Notes: generated by a model from the sequence alone, not told the origin. Shown: positions 17,641-27,998, counted from the stretch's first letter. The stretch is DNA of 56,903 nt from Candidatus Poseidoniales archaeon (GCA_012959435.1 DUDF01000172.1:1-56903), one strand, 5' to 3'. Translations and numbers: made by a program.

Positions 17641-18423
17641 TCACTCCTCCTTCCCGACTGCTTCAACTGCTTCCACTTCTGTATTGGTCTTGAGCGTTGC
17701 GAGTATATCTCCCATCCAATCTTGGTAAATTGGAACAATCAATACTGGGTCCTCTTTGATTGATGAAAGATTTGCGAGTGCTCCGCGTAACCGTCCTGCA
17801 AACCTGCGATTTCTATTCCCTTGCAATTCTTCTGTCGAAAATGATTCAGAAACTCGCCACCAAGTCCCTGCTAATCCTGCTGCTATGGCAAGTGATTCCG
17901 AACCTTCTGAGATCGGAGGCTCGCTAACTTCTGGCTGAGTTCGTTTCCATGTTTTAGCAAATCGCCGCCGAGCAAATAATTGCAAAAACAGTCGTGATAA
18001 TTTTGCAGCCTCATCCGCAGTATTCTCTAAATAAGTGAGCCAATCCTCGTCTTCAACCCCCGGCTCTATGAAATAAGTGGGAATACTATCTCTATCTGCT
18101 AACTTGAGTAAGCGCCGAGGTTCAGGGTCAGGGAATTTTGCTCCCTTGACATCTTCTAACAACTGCATGCGAATTAACATCCGTGCTAAATCTCCACCAC
18201 CGTGAATTGCTAACATTGTTGAAGACCCCTTTCCAGACTTCTCCATCTTCTCTTCATCTTCCCATGATTCCCGCTCTTCTGGATGGAGTAAAAATGCAAG
18301 CCCATCCCAGTCATCTCGAGGACGGAGATTACGTGGTAATACAACTGTGGGAATGTAAGGGAAAAATCTGATTACCCCTCCTTTGGGGTCTTTCCAATCC
18401 ACTGATTTCCAAGGCCAAGACAA
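17641..18423 (-). CDS. Conserved-looking protein of unknown function
   Basis: A 260-residue soluble protein, Trp- and Arg-rich with an acidic middle. There is no signal peptide or membrane helix and no motif I recognise. Notable stretches are FFPYIPTVVLPRNLRP near the N-terminus and a helical LSRLFLQLFARRRFAKTW. Its stop overlaps the region of the TBP-like gene's ribosome binding site, and it starts nine bases after the acyl-CoA dehydrogenase stop, so it belongs to that unit. Confidence 0.75.
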   Translation of the reverse strand: MSWPWKSVDWKDPKGGVIRFFPYIPTVVLPRNLRPRDDWDGLAFLLHPEERESWEDEEKMEKSGKGSSTMLAIHGGGDLARMLIRMQLLEDVKGAKFPDPEPRRLLKLADRDSIPTYFIEPGVEDEDWLTYLENTADEAAKLSRLFLQLFARRRFAKTWKRTQPEVSEPPISEGSESLAIAAGLAGTWWRVSESFSTEELQGNRNRRFAGRLRGALANLSSIKEDPVLIVPIYQDWMGDILATLKTNTEVEAVEAVGKEE

Positions 18424-18432
18424 GAGAACACC

Positions 18433-19638
18433 TCAACCTAGAATTGATGAATCCTTAGCTAAATCTTTCGTGATGTTCTTCTGGTGGCTCTCCAAGGTCC
18501 CACCACCAATTTCAAGCAGTTTTGCGTCACGCCATAATCTCTCAACCACATATTCTCCGACGTAGCCATAGCCACCCATTACTTGCATAGCACGGTCAGC
18601 AATATCTTTCGCTAGGGTTGTTGCGACCAACTTAATACCATCAGAATCCAAACGGTTTCCACTCTGCTCAACATCCATTTGCCTTGCCACGTTGTAGAGG
18701 TAAGCCTCCATACCACGCCATTCAGCGAATGATTGCCCGATGTAACGTTGTATTTGACCAAAATCTCTAATCGGCCGCCCAAATGCTTCTCTCTCGGTAG
18801 CATAGCGGTTCATTTCTTTGACACAGCGACGAGCAATCCCTAGACTCATCGCCGCTAAAGTAAGCCGCTCCAATTCGAGATTACGCATCATGTGAATCAT
18901 TGATTCACCACATTCCCCAACTAGGCTTTCAGGGCCAACTATACAGTCATCATAGACTAATTCAGCAGTGTTGGAACCGCGCATCCCAGTTTTATCCTCA
19001 ATCTTTTGTCCAACTGAAAACCCAGGCGAATCTGCGAACACTAGGAAGGTTGAAATCTCAGCCCTACCATTTTCATTCATTCCTGTTTTCGCATAAGTCC
19101 AAACAACGTCACATGGTGTACCTTCTTCATCAATACAGCCGTTAGTAATCCACATTTTACGACCGTTGATTACCCAATTCCCGTCATCTCTTTGCTGAGC
19201 AGTAGTGCCCATTGACATTACATCTGTACCGACATCTGGTTCAGACATTGCCATGGCTCCTATCCACTCGCCACTGCAAACTTTAGGAAGTATCTCTTGC
19301 TTTTGATTAGAACTTCCATTTCGTGAAAGGTTGTTGACAAACAACATGCTATGGGCAAGATACGCTAACGCAAACCCCGGGTCACTATAGGATAATTCCT
19401 CGTGAACAATTGTAGCGGCTAAGGCGTCCATTCCGGCCCCACCATACTCCTCTGGAGCGGTAATCCCCAGAAGACCTAGCTCACCCATATCACGTAATAA
19501 TTGGAGATTGAACTTCTCATTTCGATCAAACTCAAGTGCTTGAGGCTCAACTTCCGAACTGACCCAGTCACGAACCATTTCTCTTAGCATTGCATGCTCT
19601 TCGGTCGGATTGGCAATGTCAAGCGTCTTGTAATCCAC
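18433..19638 (-). CDS. Acyl-CoA dehydrogenase (isovaleryl/long-chain-type)
   Basis: An FAD enzyme oxidising acyl-CoA to enoyl-CoA. Family motifs are AMSEPDVGTD (FAD and substrate loop), WVINGRKMWITNG, and RDAKLLEIGGGTLESHQ. In that last motif the usual catalytic Glu is replaced by Gly, while LELERLTLAA supplies Glu257, the arrangement seen in isovaleryl-CoA and long-chain dehydrogenases. GTG at 19638, preceded by GGGTGG, is chosen; the track ATG at 19689 would overlap the upstream gene. It could serve branched amino-acid or fatty-acid oxidation. No electron-transfer flavoprotein is in the window. Confidence 0.92.
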   Translation of the reverse strand: MDYKTLDIANPTEEHAMLREMVRDWVSSEVEPQALEFDRNEKFNLQLLRDMGELGLLGITAPEEYGGAGMDALAATIVHEELSYSDPGFALAYLAHSMLFVNNLSRNGSSNQKQEILPKVCSGEWIGAMAMSEPDVGTDVMSMGTTAQQRDDGNWVINGRKMWITNGCIDEEGTPCDVVWTYAKTGMNENGRAEISTFLVFADSPGFSVGQKIEDKTGMRGSNTAELVYDDCIVGPESLVGECGESMIHMMRNLELERLTLAAMSLGIARRCVKEMNRYATEREAFGRPIRDFGQIQRYIGQSFAEWRGMEAYLYNVARQMDVEQSGNRLDSDGIKLVATTLAKDIADRAMQVMGGYGYVGEYVVERLWRDAKLLEIGGGTLESHQKNITKDLAKDSSILG

Positions 19639-19667
19639 GCTTCCACCCTCATCTAATTGACGTGATC

Positions 19668-22600
19668 TCACTTGTTCTCTCGTACCCAATCCTGAAGTTG
19701 TTGTAATGACCAGCCTTGGTCAAAGTAACCTTGGATTGTTGCGTCATCCCAGAATGGGAAGAGGCGCTTTGCACGGTCCATCTGTGAGTCTCCTCCAGCA
19801 GCAGGTCCACCACCATAACCAGGTGGGCCACTACTCTGAGTAGCATAGTCCGAACTGCCGCCAGTTTCGGCACGAGGCGGACCTCTTGACATTGGAGTTA
19901 CAGCCTCGCCAGGAGGCAAGTAATCCTCATCCTCAACAAAGAAATCACCTTCTTCTTCATCTTCTCTTCCCATGACCATCATGATACCAACAACTAGTGC
20001 GATAAGAACTAGGATTACAGCAGCAATGCCACCATAAAGTGCCCAACTAGTCTCTGTACCTCCAGAACTACCTGCTTCACGAATATGGAATGAAGGAGAT
20101 TCACCTAATTCATTTCCAGATGCATCATGTATTTTGAACATTACAGATGATACCGGCTCGGGGAAGGCATCTACATGTACTCTACAAATGCTGTTCATTG
20201 CAGGTTCAAAAGTGGTGCCACATGAGTAGTTGAAGTTGCTCAGTTGGCGGCCTTCAATTACTGTAAAGATTTGTAATTCTAATTCACCAGCGTCAGTACC
20301 TACATTGGTTACATCTACGAGCAGTTCGAATGATTGGCCCGCCTCTGGTTGGCCAGGTGAAACGATAATTTTGTTGATGACGAATTCTGCTTCCTTGTAG
20401 GTCAAGGCGAAATCTCCGCCTTCTACAGCAGAGCCAAACTGTCCGCCAAGAGTAACTCCATTACCTGCTGAATCTGTACCTGTGACCCAGAATCTCAAAT
20501 CAACTCCATCAAGGTCTGATGGCAATTCATGACCTGGCCACAAATCAACACAGTAGCCAAATGCTCGATTTGGTGATGCTGACAAATCTAATTGAAGATC
20601 GGCAGTATGCCAAGCATTAGGGAAGGTTGAGCGGTATTGGCTCCAATTTAAATCGTGCTCGTAGTACATCCAGTTGATTTGCATTGAGTTCGCCACTAAT
20701 TTTTGTCTCTCTTGTATTGGGAAATTGATATTCACGCAATGAATAGTTGAAGAAGGTAATATTCCATCAAACCCTTCAGCGTCAGAGCCTGAAGTTAGTT
20801 TCCATGAACCAAACGGTACACTAGGTGCCTCGTTGTCCACCTTCACATAGAAGGTTCTGTCATCAGTCATTGAGAAATCGTTGGCACCAGCTGGCAAGGT
20901 ATACTCGCAATCGGGGTCGTTAACATCGGTCGAGTCGCATACTCTGAAGACATATCGATATTCGTTGGTTGACAGTGCTGCTGGAATAACTAAGTCAAAT
21001 GTTCCATTTTCAAAACTGTAATAGAATACTTCTGTAGCTGCTGCCACATATCCACTGTTAGGCTTATCAGATTCACCACCGGGATAAATTGGTGTGCGAG
21101 TCAATTCCATTGTCATAGGAATCTCTGGTTGGACGTCAACTCCTGACTCCAATGCTGCCTTGAAATAATATTCACCATGTAATTGTAAAAGGTCACCAGG
21201 GCGAACAAAGCCACCATCTTGAGTACCAACTGAGTTTGTGATGAAACCTGAGGTGTCATCAGCAGTTAGAGATTCACTATCAAACTTCAAACCTGAAGAA
21301 TATGCCAATAGTTGGATGTAGCGACTGCTTGAGAGTTTGCTTTCACCATTCTCTGGGTCCAAATCCTTCATGAAAACTTCTGGGGTTATTACGCCCTGAA
21401 GATTAACTACGCCCCAACGCATACGTATTGGTATGTCAACTAGGAATTCTGTTTCAAACGCGTCAATTAGTGCAGTCCCATCCAAGCGTGTGATTCGTGG
21501 GCCTATTCCATCTCCATTAAAAGTCAGCATATCTGCTGAAGTACTATCACTCCAAGAAGTTCCGTTACGAGGTGAGAAATAAACCACGAGGTCATCACTG
21601 ATTGCTGGATTAAGATCCACCTTGACGTAATCTACATCTCTCCAACCATTGTCATCATTACCCTCAACTAACAAATGGTAAACATTGCCAGCATATACTG
21701 ATTTGTTAAATTCTGTTAATGGGTTTCCACCAGCATCGCTAACATGGAATGAGTATACCCCAGGCGGGCGAGATTGCTTACCGATATAGGTAACCAAATC
21801 TGATATGAAACCTGCATCTCCTCCATCGATTGAATTGCCAGAAATATCAGTACCGGAAACAAACAAACTAGTTCGAGGGGCTGGTTCACCATTAGGGATT
21901 GACAAACCCGTTTGGCGGTCATCTATGCAATCATTTGTTGGTTGGCAAGCCAAGTTGGAGATGAAGTAAGTTGTATTTCCATTAATATCCGTCGAATCCT
22001 CATTAAGGGGTACCGACTGATATTCACTCAACTCTGGAATCCTATTGCCGTTAGTGTCATGTTGTGCTTCAACCCAGAAATTCAGAGTGAACGAGGGTGG
22101 GGTTTCTGGAATGTCTCTAACAATAACTCGGAACTTCTGGTTAGCCTGGGGCGGTATCCATGTATCGTCAGCAAGGTCTCTCCAGTTCTGCAAACCCATC
22201 ACACTGATGTTGATGAGATACGGAGAATACTGGTCAATGTAAACCGTCATTGGTATCCCACATTCTAAATCAGGTGATAACTCAGCAGGTGGGCAATTAG
22301 TGTCGCCCCCAGTATAATTATCCATGCGTAGGCGATAGGTATCATTTCCTGCTGAAAGTACTGGAATTGAAGGTTGCCATGAGAAATTACCGCCGAGGAC
22401 TCCCGGGAGTCGATCAATTTCATTCCATTGGCTGATGTTTGAGTCATTCTGTAATTCAAAGACAAGTGTGTAAGATGCTGGGTCAGGAGAAACCCCTAAA
22501 TCCTCAAAACGCACAGTCCCTTCCAAAGTCAACACATTATTACTGTGGATATTCCCTAGGTCGGTTTGCTCTGCATTTGCTTGATTCAAAACGGTCAAGG

Positions 22601-25511
22601 AATTAATTGATGCGTCGTTCTCAACGGCATTACCAACCAATAAATCAAACATAATTGCTGCAGGAAGCCCTTCAGAACCTGAATCCGTAATTAATGTGGC
22701 AAACAATCTTGCAGAGTTTGAGTCATCCCATGCTGAGTTTATTCTGAAACGCCATGTTATCTGCTTGCCATCCGCAATATCGGTTGAACTTGACAGAGCA
22801 ACCATTACCGAAACTAATTCGGAGCCACTTTCTGACCAAAATGAACCATTACTTGCAGCCCAACGAATTTCTGACAAGCCACTTTCTGATTCAAATTGTA
22901 GACTAGCACCAGCGATTGTTGCCCCTGTACCAACAGCAACAGAGTGAGTTGTAATTACTTCATAAACCTCACCAGAAGCATACAATCCAGTGAAATTACC
23001 GCTCATATTTATTGTAGAATCATAACCATTCTCGGTGGTAATTTGAAGATTGTCTAAGACAATCCCGCCACCATCGTCAGATGTAAACTTCATTGGCACC
23101 ACAACTTGGCCACCCATTGGTTGGCCAAGAGCGACTCCTTGGTTCAATTCACGAGCAATTGCGTTACCATCGGTTAGTTCCTTACTCCATGTGTAAAAGA
23201 TATCAAGGTCTTTCAGATTAATACTTGTAGCAGCCTGAGCAGTTGGATTGGTGAATTTGAAACGGAATTGAACCCATTCGTTGCCATACGCATCAATATG
23301 ACCCACTGGCACATTGGGGTCATCTAACAAAGCCTGGACTTGATTGAAAAATTCTGATAATTCAGCGTAAGCATCGGGAGTTCTCCTCTCTTGATTTTGA
23401 GTATATCCAAGATTCTGTGATGAAGGCCCTGCCAATAACTCAATTGAAGCATTTCCAATAGCGGAATTATCCCATGATAATTCAGCGTGATTGACAACTG
23501 CACCCTTTGGCAAGAAGAAAACGGCTCCTTCTGCTTCCCCATTGATGTTCATCGCCAAAGTAGTGTTGTCTGAACCATAATTGATTCCATTTACCATCTG
23601 TGTCCTAAACATTTGCTGGCGCCCAAGTGAGCCGAATGCACTTTCAACCATGCCCCATTCAATATCACCATCACCAGCAACATCAAGTTTGACATTTGAC
23701 ATTGTATGCGCAAACCTGACTTCCAACCATATTGAATAAACCGTACAAGCATCAGAATATTGTGCTCCAAAGGCCACTGTTGTAGAAGGGGAGGCAAATG
23801 TCAGCCATTGATTATTTACTGGGCTGAACTGTCCAGACTGGTTACTGTTAGTCATCAAAATTAGGTTACGATTTGCGCTTCCACAAGAATCAACAACCAT
23901 TGGTTTAACAGCCATTATGGGAGCTTTGAAACGGTTTTTCTCCAACATTGGGGACCAACTAGTATCGTTCATTTTTGGCATATATACAATCATGCCACCA
24001 GAAGAATCCACGGTCCATTCACCATCATTTAAGTATCCCACATCATAGAATATACCGTCGGAGGAATTGAGTCCTGAACCAATTTTTGTTCCAAGTGTGA
24101 AACTATGCATTATTGGAGTATTCATTCGATTTGCACCAGCATTGTAGTTGAAGCGGAGGTCAATTAACCCATACTGATCGCTATCAATGTCCCAAAGCTC
24201 AATCAATTCACCTTCTAAGCCAATCATTGATTTGCCGTATTTATCAACAACTGTTTGACCATTTGAAGAATCTAGAACATCAACGGTAAAAGATCCAGGG
24301 CCAGCAGTAGCAACTTCAACATCAAGAATCCCATATCCATTAGGGAATCCGGGATTGGGATGAGAACGCGGAGCAAATGATTTCATCACTACGTTTCCTG
24401 ATTGAGGTAATGCATCACCAATTCTCAGAGAATCAATATACCATCCTGGCATCGTGCTATTTACTGGAGGCCATTGCATTGGATTTTTCTCCAATACAAA
24501 CTTCAGTTTGACATATTTCCCTTCATGTGCTGAAAGGTCAAGGGCAATGTTTGCCCACCCATTTTGGTTGTTTGCCCAAGTACTCATTCCAGCCAAAACC
24601 CAAGCGTCAGGCGGCACTGTAAGTCCATTCTTTCCACTACAAGCGGACTGGACCTTGTTGACCCCAGTCCCCTTCTGAAATAGTCCTTGAGTGCCCTGCT
24701 GTAACCCAGAAGTAGCCCCAATGTCAATGTCAACGAATTCCCATGGAGACCAACCGACAGCGTCTGATGAATTTTGAACAGCAACATAAGCACAATCTTC
24801 GTAATATTTGTTGCTTCCAGTTGCTACACGATTGTAGAGGCTGTGATAGGAGTTGAATGTCGCTGCCCCTTTAGTCGGATATACCCAGATAGCTGAGGTA
24901 TCCATTGTATAATCGAAACTTGCATCTGGCGCATCATCAGTATAATCAGGGTCATCAAAATTAGTGCCCCAACAAAAATTTCCGGTCGCACAACCGGATG
25001 CGGGAATTTGCATCATTCCTTGTGTCTTCCTTTCCCAATTGAATATGTCCACTGGTTGTTGGGGGTTCATTCCTTGGCTCCCAGTTTCAAAGTCAGCATT
25101 GAATCCCTTGCTGGTTAGAGATAACGTTGTTGCAGTGGATGTGAAAGAACAATCCATAGGATTTGATGAATGACAATTAGGATCGTTGTAGGTGGTTAAT
25201 CCGCTGTTGTAGCGAGCATCCCAAATCCCTCCACCCCCAGTTGGCATGAGAGATTGGTCGTATGTTGTAAAATCATCGTGCATCGCAAAACCTGTTGATA
25301 CATTGACGCTAGCAGAGGTAATTGTTTCTCCTTCTGGCAGTGAAATAGCTCCCGTCATACTATCCATAAAGTTGCCCGGTTCTCTCAATTCAACCTCAAC
25401 ACTAGCACTGCCATCGGAAAACGTTGTGACCGATGCAGCAGTTGCTGTGGTTGAGAGAATCATCAATCCAAGGATTAGGTAACTGGTTGCCTTCTTGTTC
25501 TTATCATTCAT
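19668..25511 (-). CDS. Giant secreted, membrane-anchored surface protein
   Basis: About 1947 residues from ATG 25511, which has GGAGTGA upstream and opens a signal peptide (MNDKNKK, then a hydrophobic core ending in ATAAS). The ectodomain is almost entirely beta-rich, with many Asn-x-Ser/Thr sites, calcium-loop-like DTNGNRIPE, and near the end a CARDB-like domain (INKIIVSPGQPEAGQSFELL). A membrane helix (YGGIAAVILVLIALVVGIMM) follows, then an acidic and Gly/Pro-rich tail and a short helical C-terminal motif (FPFWDDATIQGYFDQGW). This is probably a cell-surface protein for adhesion or polymer binding. No peptidase active site was recognised. Confidence 0.85.
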   Translation of the reverse strand: MNDKNKKATSYLILGLMILSTTATAASVTTFSDGSASVEVELREPGNFMDSMTGAISLPEGETITSASVNVSTGFAMHDDFTTYDQSLMPTGGGGIWDARYNSGLTTYNDPNCHSSNPMDCSFTSTATTLSLTSKGFNADFETGSQGMNPQQPVDIFNWERKTQGMMQIPASGCATGNFCWGTNFDDPDYTDDAPDASFDYTMDTSAIWVYPTKGAATFNSYHSLYNRVATGSNKYYEDCAYVAVQNSSDAVGWSPWEFVDIDIGATSGLQQGTQGLFQKGTGVNKVQSACSGKNGLTVPPDAWVLAGMSTWANNQNGWANIALDLSAHEGKYVKLKFVLEKNPMQWPPVNSTMPGWYIDSLRIGDALPQSGNVVMKSFAPRSHPNPGFPNGYGILDVEVATAGPGSFTVDVLDSSNGQTVVDKYGKSMIGLEGELIELWDIDSDQYGLIDLRFNYNAGANRMNTPIMHSFTLGTKIGSGLNSSDGIFYDVGYLNDGEWTVDSSGGMIVYMPKMNDTSWSPMLEKNRFKAPIMAVKPMVVDSCGSANRNLILMTNSNQSGQFSPVNNQWLTFASPSTTVAFGAQYSDACTVYSIWLEVRFAHTMSNVKLDVAGDGDIEWGMVESAFGSLGRQQMFRTQMVNGINYGSDNTTLAMNINGEAEGAVFFLPKGAVVNHAELSWDNSAIGNASIELLAGPSSQNLGYTQNQERRTPDAYAELSEFFNQVQALLDDPNVPVGHIDAYGNEWVQFRFKFTNPTAQAATSINLKDLDIFYTWSKELTDGNAIARELNQGVALGQPMGGQVVVPMKFTSDDGGGIVLDNLQITTENGYDSTINMSGNFTGLYASGEVYEVITTHSVAVGTGATIAGASLQFESESGLSEIRWAASNGSFWSESGSELVSVMVALSSSTDIADGKQITWRFRINSAWDDSNSARLFATLITDSGSEGLPAAIMFDLLVGNAVENDASINSLTVLNQANAEQTDLGNIHSNNVLTLEGTVRFEDLGVSPDPASYTLVFELQNDSNISQWNEIDRLPGVLGGNFSWQPSIPVLSAGNDTYRLRMDNYTGGDTNCPPAELSPDLECGIPMTVYIDQYSPYLINISVMGLQNWRDLADDTWIPPQANQKFRVIVRDIPETPPSFTLNFWVEAQHDTNGNRIPELSEYQSVPLNEDSTDINGNTTYFISNLACQPTNDCIDDRQTGLSIPNGEPAPRTSLFVSGTDISGNSIDGGDAGFISDLVTYIGKQSRPPGVYSFHVSDAGGNPLTEFNKSVYAGNVYHLLVEGNDDNGWRDVDYVKVDLNPAISDDLVVYFSPRNGTSWSDSTSADMLTFNGDGIGPRITRLDGTALIDAFETEFLVDIPIRMRWGVVNLQGVITPEVFMKDLDPENGESKLSSSRYIQLLAYSSGLKFDSESLTADDTSGFITNSVGTQDGGFVRPGDLLQLHGEYYFKAALESGVDVQPEIPMTMELTRTPIYPGGESDKPNSGYVAAATEVFYYSFENGTFDLVIPAALSTNEYRYVFRVCDSTDVNDPDCEYTLPAGANDFSMTDDRTFYVKVDNEAPSVPFGSWKLTSGSDAEGFDGILPSSTIHCVNINFPIQERQKLVANSMQINWMYYEHDLNWSQYRSTFPNAWHTADLQLDLSASPNRAFGYCVDLWPGHELPSDLDGVDLRFWVTGTDSAGNGVTLGGQFGSAVEGGDFALTYKEAEFVINKIIVSPGQPEAGQSFELLVDVTNVGTDAGELELQIFTVIEGRQLSNFNYSCGTTFEPAMNSICRVHVDAFPEPVSSVMFKIHDASGNELGESPSFHIREAGSSGGTETSWALYGGIAAVILVLIALVVGIMMVMGREDEEEGDFFVEDEDYLPPGEAVTPMSRGPPRAETGGSSDYATQSSGPPGYGGGPAAGGDSQMDRAKRLFPFWDDATIQGYFDQGWSLQQLQDWVRENK

Positions 25512-25597
25512 GTCTATCACTCCGGAACCGCTATGCGGCTCGTGAAAGCGAGCACAGAGTTGCATTTAATCTCAATGGGCTAATGACTATGGCGAAG

Positions 25598-26278
25598 TTA
25601 CTGCAAAAGTGGTTCCTCACGGCGTTGAGAATAACATTTTTCAGCCAAATTAGTCAAACCTCCAAGGTTTTCTTCATTCGCTTCAAGTCTGACTATATTA
25701 GCCACCGTTGTCGGATGTTTTGGCCCCAAAGCATCGCATAATTCTGGCCCTTTACTTACATCAAATGTACCCAACGTTCTCGCTTCATCGATTATCTCTT
25801 GTTTGTCCAACCCTAGAAGTGGCCTTAGAATCGGCCTGTTTGATGATTTTTCCACCGCACCAAGGTTCCCCAAAGTTTGACTTGATACCTGCCCAAGATT
25901 TTCACCAGTTAATAGGTGAGTTGCACCAACTTCATCTGCAACCATGCAACCAAGTACATTGAACAATCTCTTCATATGAACGAAATAATCACGATGGGAT
26001 TCTGAAGCAGTAAACATCGCTAGTGTTTCACCTACTGGAATGACTGTAAGTTTATCACAAATTTTGCCGCCATTCTCGGCTAATGGGCCGTTGAGGTTCG
26101 CGAGTAATGAAAGCGTACCAAGTGTTTTCTCTTCTGCTTCTCGACCAGTAATTGGTTCTTGTGAACAATGCATTGAATGAATTGTCCAGCCTGACTGAAC
26201 CATGCGAGCTACAGCAACTGGTGAATCAATTCCACCTGACACTAAGGCCACAGCCACCTTGTCACCCCCGCCTTCCAT
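25598..26278 (-). CDS. thiI: ThiI-like PP-loop ATPase domain without THUMP
   Basis: A 226-residue adenine-nucleotide alpha-hydrolase domain. VSGGIDSPVA is the PP-loop, and TGENLGQVSSQTLGNL together with the C-terminal GPELCDALGPKHP are ThiI hallmarks, the latter placing a Cys where ThiI has its catalytic Cys. ThiI makes 4-thiouridine in tRNA. Full-length ThiI has NFLD and THUMP tRNA-binding domains (about 390 residues), which are absent here. A separate THUMP protein could substitute, or the substrate differs. It is divergent from the thioesterase gene. Confidence 0.8.
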   Translation of the reverse strand: MEGGGDKVAVALVSGGIDSPVAVARMVQSGWTIHSMHCSQEPITGREAEEKTLGTLSLLANLNGPLAENGGKICDKLTVIPVGETLAMFTASESHRDYFVHMKRLFNVLGCMVADEVGATHLLTGENLGQVSSQTLGNLGAVEKSSNRPILRPLLGLDKQEIIDEARTLGTFDVSKGPELCDALGPKHPTTVANIVRLEANEENLGGLTNLAEKCYSQRREEPLLQ

Positions 26279-26363
26279 AGGGGTCCGAGAACACTCTTAC
26301 GCATGAGCACTTCTCTTACAACCTCCATTCTTTGAGTGTAGAGTGAACAAGGATTGATGAGGG

Positions 26364-26852
26364 ATGAGCACGGCCAAGGTTACGATTACGATGCCGAATG
26401 AGCCCTTCACAACTGAGCCAGTAGTACTACTTCAGGAGGTTTTTCCTGGTGACACAAATGCCTATAACACCCTTTTTGGTGGGCGATTACTTTCAATAAT
26501 GGATACTGCTGCTGGGATTGTCTCTAGTAAATTCGCCCACCGTGAGTTCGTTACAGTCAGCATTGATTCCCTGAAGTTCAAACGACCTGCGTTCCAAGGG
26601 GATTTGATTGAAGTTACTGCACAGGTGGTTTTTACTTCGACTCACACTGCTGGATGCCACGTTATTGGCCGGAGATTAGACCGAAGTGTTTGGGAATCTG
26701 AAGAGATATGTACTGGCTTTTTCTTCATGGTTGCAATTGATAATCAAATGAGACCAATCCCAATCCCACAGTTCACTCCAAAAAGTGATGATGAAAAGAA
26801 ACTGTGGAAAGCAGCAGAGTCTGCTCGCGATGCAATGAAGGCATCTGACTGA
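26364..26852 (+). CDS. Acyl-CoA thioesterase, hotdog fold (YciA/ACOT-like)
   Basis: A 162-residue single-hotdog protein with the signature NTLFGGRLLSIMDTAAGI and the conserved Asp of this family, followed by VTVSIDSLKFKRPAFQGD. It hydrolyses acyl-CoA to free acid and CoA. The ATG at 26364 has GAGGG shortly upstream. Because the megasynthase has no release domain, a free-standing thioesterase encoded 11 kb away is a possible but unproven partner; it may equally act in CoA recycling. Confidence 0.88.
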   Translation: MSTAKVTITMPNEPFTTEPVVLLQEVFPGDTNAYNTLFGGRLLSIMDTAAGIVSSKFAHREFVTVSIDSLKFKRPAFQGDLIEVTAQVVFTSTHTAGCHVIGRRLDRSVWESEEICTGFFFMVAIDNQMRPIPIPQFTPKSDDEKKLWKAAESARDAMKASD

Positions 26853-26890
26853 GCGACGGGTTCAATTCAGATGGGTTATCTGCCACCACC

Positions 26891-27895
26891 ATGACGGTGT
26901 TGAATGTGGCTTTCGTCGGCTCTCAGGAATTCGCTAAGAGCATCGCTAAACTCAATGACACTAGAGACATTGAGAGTTACGTATTCAAAATGGTGCAAGA
27001 TGATGAAGTGAAGATACTCTCACTTCTTCGACCGTTACGCCACCCAGAAAAACTCAGGCCATTACTCAGTATTCTCAACGTTGCTAGAGCAGGAGTTGTT
27101 GAAATTTCTAAAGTTGATGCCTCACTTGGAGAAATTCTTGTTGCTTTTGGTTGTTCGGGAATTGAGAATGGGCACATCATAATTCATCCCGCTGATGGAG
27201 AATGGGTTGACCCAGAGCAAGTAAAGATGATTCAACAACAAGCCGGATTATCATCTTGGACATTGCACGAAAACCCACTTGATGAGCACCAAATGCGTAC
27301 ACTCCTCTTTGCTGAATTGGATAAGTTAGCAGACCATTCCGAACAGCGTCTAGTGATACCAGTTGATCAATATTTCAATGTCAAAGGGGTTGGCTTAGTG
27401 GCAATTGGTTATGTACAATCTGGAACTGTAAACAAACACGACCGATTGTTAGCTCTACCCACCGCTGAATCTGGAGTGACTCGCTCATTACAAGTCATGG
27501 ATGATGATGTCGATACTGCAAGGGCTGGTGACAGGGTAGGCGTGGCAATGCGAGATTTACGCGAAGCAGCACTTGAGCGGGGAAGTATCCTAGTTCATCC
27601 TGATGAAGATGGGAATTACGTTGAGTCTATGAGTAGACATATGAAAAGCCGCTTAGAATTAGTCAGAGCACCATTCCAGCAGAAAGAAATTGCAGTCGGA
27701 GATGTGATTCATGCAGCAGTTGACTTACAATTTGTTGTTGGACGAGTTGAATCAATTGATGGAAATGAGTTAGAGGTTACTTGGGAGCAACCATTGTTCT
27801 TACGACCTGTTTCACAACCAAGAGTACTAATTAACCAACTAGATGCAAAAATGAGGCTCCTTGGCTTCAGTACAAATCTAATCCCTTTAGAATAA
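26891..27895 (+). CDS. EF-Tu/SelB-like translation factor with degenerate GTPase domain
   Basis: A 334-residue protein. The C-terminal two thirds match EF-Tu/SelB domains 2 and 3: VIPVDQYFNVKGVGLVAIGY, then SGTVNKHDRLLALP and DTARAGDRVGVAMRDL. The N-terminal part keeps a G-domain-like strand (NVAFVGS) but lacks the GxxxxGK[ST] P-loop, DxxG and NKxD motifs, so GTP binding is not expected. Such EF-Tu-like proteins with a dead G domain occur in other archaea, with unknown function. It is 38 bases downstream of the thioesterase and could be co-transcribed. Confidence 0.8.
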   Translation: MTVLNVAFVGSQEFAKSIAKLNDTRDIESYVFKMVQDDEVKILSLLRPLRHPEKLRPLLSILNVARAGVVEISKVDASLGEILVAFGCSGIENGHIIIHPADGEWVDPEQVKMIQQQAGLSSWTLHENPLDEHQMRTLLFAELDKLADHSEQRLVIPVDQYFNVKGVGLVAIGYVQSGTVNKHDRLLALPTAESGVTRSLQVMDDDVDTARAGDRVGVAMRDLREAALERGSILVHPDEDGNYVESMSRHMKSRLELVRAPFQQKEIAVGDVIHAAVDLQFVVGRVESIDGNELEVTWEQPLFLRPVSQPRVLINQLDAKMRLLGFSTNLIPLE

Positions 27896-27987
27896 GCATT
27901 AGACATACTCCGTTAAGTGAGGTAATTTTTACCGCACTCAAAGAACCACCTACTAGACCGGCCTTAACACCCTCTTCCCTTGGGTAA

Positions 27988-27998
27988 TATGTATAAGC
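27988..27998 (+). promoter_or_regulatory. TATA-like promoter element
   Basis: ATATGTATAAG lies about 80 bases upstream of the TTG start of the next gene and would put a transcription start near 28019. The leader then contains a small hairpin GGGC-TCG-GCCC and a GGGGG/AGGTG ribosome binding region. Confidence 0.4.
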
